DNA of 64,000 nt from Hyphomicrobiales bacterium (GTDB taxonomy: Bacteria > Pseudomonadota > Alphaproteobacteria > Rhizobiales > Xanthobacteraceae). The position numbers and the translations under genes are program-made. Under the pieces are notes generated by a model, which saw only the letters and a program-made list of their open reading frames with translations, searched no databases and was not told where the DNA came from. The stretch lies in assembly GCA_017305715.1 (NCBI GenBank), contig JAFKKG010000024.1, forward strand, positions 91,383 through 155,382, given 5' to 3'. Shown one piece after another: positions 61,855 to 64,000 of the stretch (position 1 is the first letter of the stretch; the number at the start of each line of letters is the position of its first letter).

Positions 61855-63111
61855 ATGTCATCCTCCGTCTCCCCCCTCGCCCCGACCGAAATCCCCGAAA
61901 TGCCCGCCATCGCCGGCGTCAGGCTCGCCACCGCCGCGGCCGGCATCCGCTACAAGGGGCGCACCGACGTGCTGCTCGCCGTGATGGACAAGGGCACTAC
62001 CGCCGCCGGCGTCTTCACCAAGTCGAAATGCCCGTCCGCCCCGGTGGAATGGTGCCGCGCCAAACTCAGGAACGGCGGATCGAAAGGAAGTCCCGCGCGG
62101 GCGCTGGTGGTGAATTCCGGCAATGCCAATGCGTTCACCGGCAAGACCGGCCGCCAGGCCACGGCGTTGACGGCGTCGATTGCCGCCAAGGCGGTCGGCT
62201 GCAAGCCGGACGAAGTCTATCTGGCTTCCACCGGCGTGATCGGCGAGCCGCTCGATGCCACCAAATTCAACGGCGTGCTCGGCACGCTGGCCGAGAGTGC
62301 GGCGCCGGCCGACTGGATGGACGCGGCGCGGGCGATCATGACCACCGACACCTTTCCGAAAGTCGCCACCGCGACCGTCAAGCTCGGCAAGACCAAGGTC
62401 ACCATCAACGGCATGGCCAAGGGCGCCGGCATGATCATGCCCGACATGGCCACCATGCTGTCGTTCGTGTTCACCGACGCGCCGCTGTCGTCTTCCGTGC
62501 TGCAAGCGCTGCTCAAGAGCGGCGTCGAGGACACGTTCAATGCGCTGACCATCGACAGCGACACCTCGACGTCGGACACCCTGCTCGCCTTTGCCACCGG
62601 CACCGCCGCTGCTGATGGCGCGCCAAAGATCACGCGCGCCGGCGATCCGCGCCTCAAGGCCTTCACCAAGGCTTTTCACGCCCTCCTCGCCGACCTTGCC
62701 GAGCAGGTCGCCCGCGACGGCGAAGGCGCGCGCAAGCTGGTCGAGGTCGTGGTCGAAGGCGCCACCACCAAGACGTCGGCGCGCCGCATCGCGATGTCGA
62801 TCGCCAATTCGCCGCTGGTGAAGACCGCGATCGCCGGCGAAGACGCCAATTGGGGCCGCGTGGTGATGGCGGTCGGCAAGGCCGGCGAGCCCGCCAACCG
62901 CGACAAGCTTTCGATTTCGTTCAACGGTATCCGCGTCGCGAAAAGCGGCGCGCGCGATCCGTCCTATAACGAGGCGGAAGTGTCCGAAGCGATGAAGGCG
63001 CCGAAGATCCAGATCAAGGTTTCGCTCGGCCTCGGCAAGGCCCGCGACCGCGTGCTGACCTGCGATCTCACCAAGGAATACGTCGCGATCAACGGCGACT
63101 ACCGCTCGTGA
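61855..63111 (+). CDS. argJ: Bifunctional glutamate N-acetyltransferase / amino-acid acetyltransferase
   Basis: 418 residues. The autocleavage segment [18 protein letters not shown] places the bond at A199-T200, giving the alpha chain and a beta chain with Thr200 as nucleophile. [23 protein letters not shown] and [19 protein letters not shown] are family signatures. It recycles the acetyl group from N-acetylornithine to glutamate in arginine synthesis. mutT follows 21 bases downstream. Confidence 0.95.
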   Translation: MSSSVSPLAPTEIPEMPAIAGVRLATAAAGIRYKGRTDVLLAVMDKGTTAAGVFTKSKCPSAPVEWCRAKLRNGGSKGSPARALVVNSGNANAFTGKTGRQATALTASIAAKAVGCKPDEVYLASTGVIGEPLDATKFNGVLGTLAESAAPADWMDAARAIMTTDTFPKVATATVKLGKTKVTINGMAKGAGMIMPDMATMLSFVFTDAPLSSSVLQALLKSGVEDTFNALTIDSDTSTSDTLLAFATGTAAADGAPKITRAGDPRLKAFTKAFHALLADLAEQVARDGEGARKLVEVVVEGATTKTSARRIAMSIANSPLVKTAIAGEDANWGRVVMAVGKAGEPANRDKLSISFNGIRVAKSGARDPSYNEAEVSEAMKAPKIQIKVSLGLGKARDRVLTCDLTKEYVAINGDYRS

Positions 63112-63132
63112 CGCGTCCGGAACCATAAGCGC

Positions 63133-63543
63133 ATGGCGGACATCAAACTCACGCTGGTGGTCGCCTGCGCGCTGGTCGATGCCGACAAACGCGTGCTGCT
63201 GGCGCAGCGTCCGGCAGGCAAGTCGATGGCCGGCCTGTGGGAATTCCCCGGCGGCAAGGTCGAGCCCGGCGAACGCCCCGAACAGACGCTGATCCGCGAA
63301 CTGCACGAGGAGATCGGCATCGAGGTCAGCGAGCCCTGCCTTGCGCCGCTGACCTTTGCAAGCCATGCCTACGAGACCTTCCATCTGTTGATGCCGCTCT
63401 ACATCTGCCGGCGCTGGGAGGGCCAGGTGGTCGCGCGCGAAGGCCAGCAACTGGCCTGGGTGCGCGCGAGCAAACTGCGCGACTATCCGATGCCGGCGGC
63501 GGACATCCCGCTGATCCCGCATCTGCTGGATTTGCTGTTGTGA
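63133..63543 (+). CDS. mutT: 8-oxo-dGTP diphosphatase MutT (Nudix)
   Basis: 136 residues. The Nudix box runs G-x5-E-x7-REL-x-EE-x-G, seen as GGKVEPGERPEQTLIRELHE and EIGIEV. The start VVACALVDADKRVLLAQRP and end LVAREGQQLAWVRASKLRDY are typical of MutT. It removes oxidised nucleotides from the pool. Co-transcribed with argJ. Confidence 0.9.
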   Translation: MADIKLTLVVACALVDADKRVLLAQRPAGKSMAGLWEFPGGKVEPGERPEQTLIRELHEEIGIEVSEPCLAPLTFASHAYETFHLLMPLYICRRWEGQVVAREGQQLAWVRASKLRDYPMPAADIPLIPHLLDLLL

Positions 63544-63615
63544 GCTGAGCGAGCGGCGACACCCGCGAAGGCTGCGATTCAGTGCGCCGCGGCCCATTCC
63601 CGTCATTGCGAGCGA

Positions 63616-63691
63616 AGCGAAGCAATCCATTTCTCGGCATGACGGATACATGGATTGCTTCGCTCTCATGCACAAACGCTTCGCGTTTGTC
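63616..63691. repeat. Two hairpins (AGCGAAGCAATCCAT and ACAAACGC types)
   Basis: AGCGAAGCAATCCAT (63616-63630) pairs exactly with ATGGATTGCTTCGCT (63650-63664). ACAAACGC (63672-63679) then pairs with GCGTTTGT (63683-63690). Both are intergenic and follow the mutT stop. Confidence 0.65.
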
Positions 63692-63738
63692 GCAGACAAT
63701 GACGCGGAAATAGCTTTGCATTCTCGCGGCGCATCGCG

Positions 63739-64000
63739 CCCGAGGTTTGATTGGAAACTTCCCGCCCTCTCTAATCCGAGGGCGCAGGGAATGCCGGATG
63801 CGCGCTGCACCCGCGGTCTCATGTGCAACGTGCACTAAAAAATGCGCACATGAGCATACAGGGCAGCGGAGAACATCCGACATTCCCTGCGCGATGGCTT
63901 TACGGCTTATAACGTGCTCTCCCCGGAGAACGGCTCTTTTGCCTCCGTCGCGCCCTGGGAAGTCGAACGCCTCCAGGTGCATGGACGCCAGCAACGCGGC
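63739..64000 (-). repeat. Structured dispersed repeat, copy 2 (inverted, cut by window end)
   Basis: Inverse of 33302-33560 with high identity. Outer arms are GCAGGGAATGCCGGAT (63784-63799) and ATCCGACATTCCCTGC (63875-63890); the inner stem is CTCATGTGC with GCACATGAG. It continues past the right edge. Confidence 0.75.

Overview
The window looks like chromosomal DNA of a Bradyrhizobium-type alphaproteobacterium (Nitrobacteraceae). This is inference from several things: high-GC coding with long open antisense frames; the block helicase - S4 protein - ferredoxin - CarD; aroK-aroB-CorC next to xerD and accA; secA-ppiC-argJ-mutT; many acyl-CoA, Bug-type and Liv-type solute genes; and a dense set of palindromic intergenic repeats. 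No rRNA, tRNA, CRISPR array, transposase or phage integrase was found.

Layout. 1-4.7 kb: end of a chemoreceptor, secreted or membrane small proteins, a ketopantoate reductase, YidB-like and GlsB-like proteins. 4.85-14.6 kb: a lipid/acyl-CoA catabolic block (SDR, paired acyl-CoA dehydrogenase subunits, two crotonase-fold enzymes, an NDP-forming acyl-CoA synthetase, a VOC protein, a periplasmic binding protein). 14.7-19.2 kb: a VbhA-like antitoxin with a frameshifted Fic toxin, a degenerate nuclease-fold protein, an M48 lipoprotein protease, a host-attachment-family protein and a cupin remnant. 19.3-26.7 kb: CarD, FdxA, an S4 protein, a large SUV3/MgpS-like helicase with a disordered tail, a DUF3108 protein and rpmB.

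26.9-31.4 kb is the exceptional segment. It is an AT-richer accessory island holding an XRE repressor and ImmA/IrrE-type metalloprotease pair (CapH/CapP-like layout), a protein joining a coiled coil, one ubiquitin-like domain and an E2-like domain, a JAB deubiquitinase-E1 fusion translationally coupled to it, and a convergent pair encoding a dCTP-deaminase-like enzyme and a small unknown protein. All three promoters carry the same operator word, AGCG[AT]ATC[AG]GC, so the island is probably one regulon. I read it as a compact ubiquitin-like conjugation system, likely for defence or DNA-damage response. Its E2 domain keeps an HPN motif but has no cysteine at the catalytic position.

31.6-48 kb: a DUF2235 hydrolase, long repeats, an FMO-type monooxygenase, a DUF2336 protein, a luciferase-like enzyme, an old yellow enzyme, a Bug-type binding protein, a Tat-exported phytase-like esterase, cobT-cobS, a DedA protein, and two divergent citrate-synthase paralogues with tandem palindromic operators between them. 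48-64 kb: a J-domain protein, BolA, a secreted small protein, a CorC/HlyC membrane protein, aroB, aroK, a 48-residue membrane protein, xerD, accA, an L,D-transpeptidase, secA, a parvulin isomerase, argJ and mutT. The window ends inside a second, inverted copy of a structured repeat also present at about 33.3 kb.
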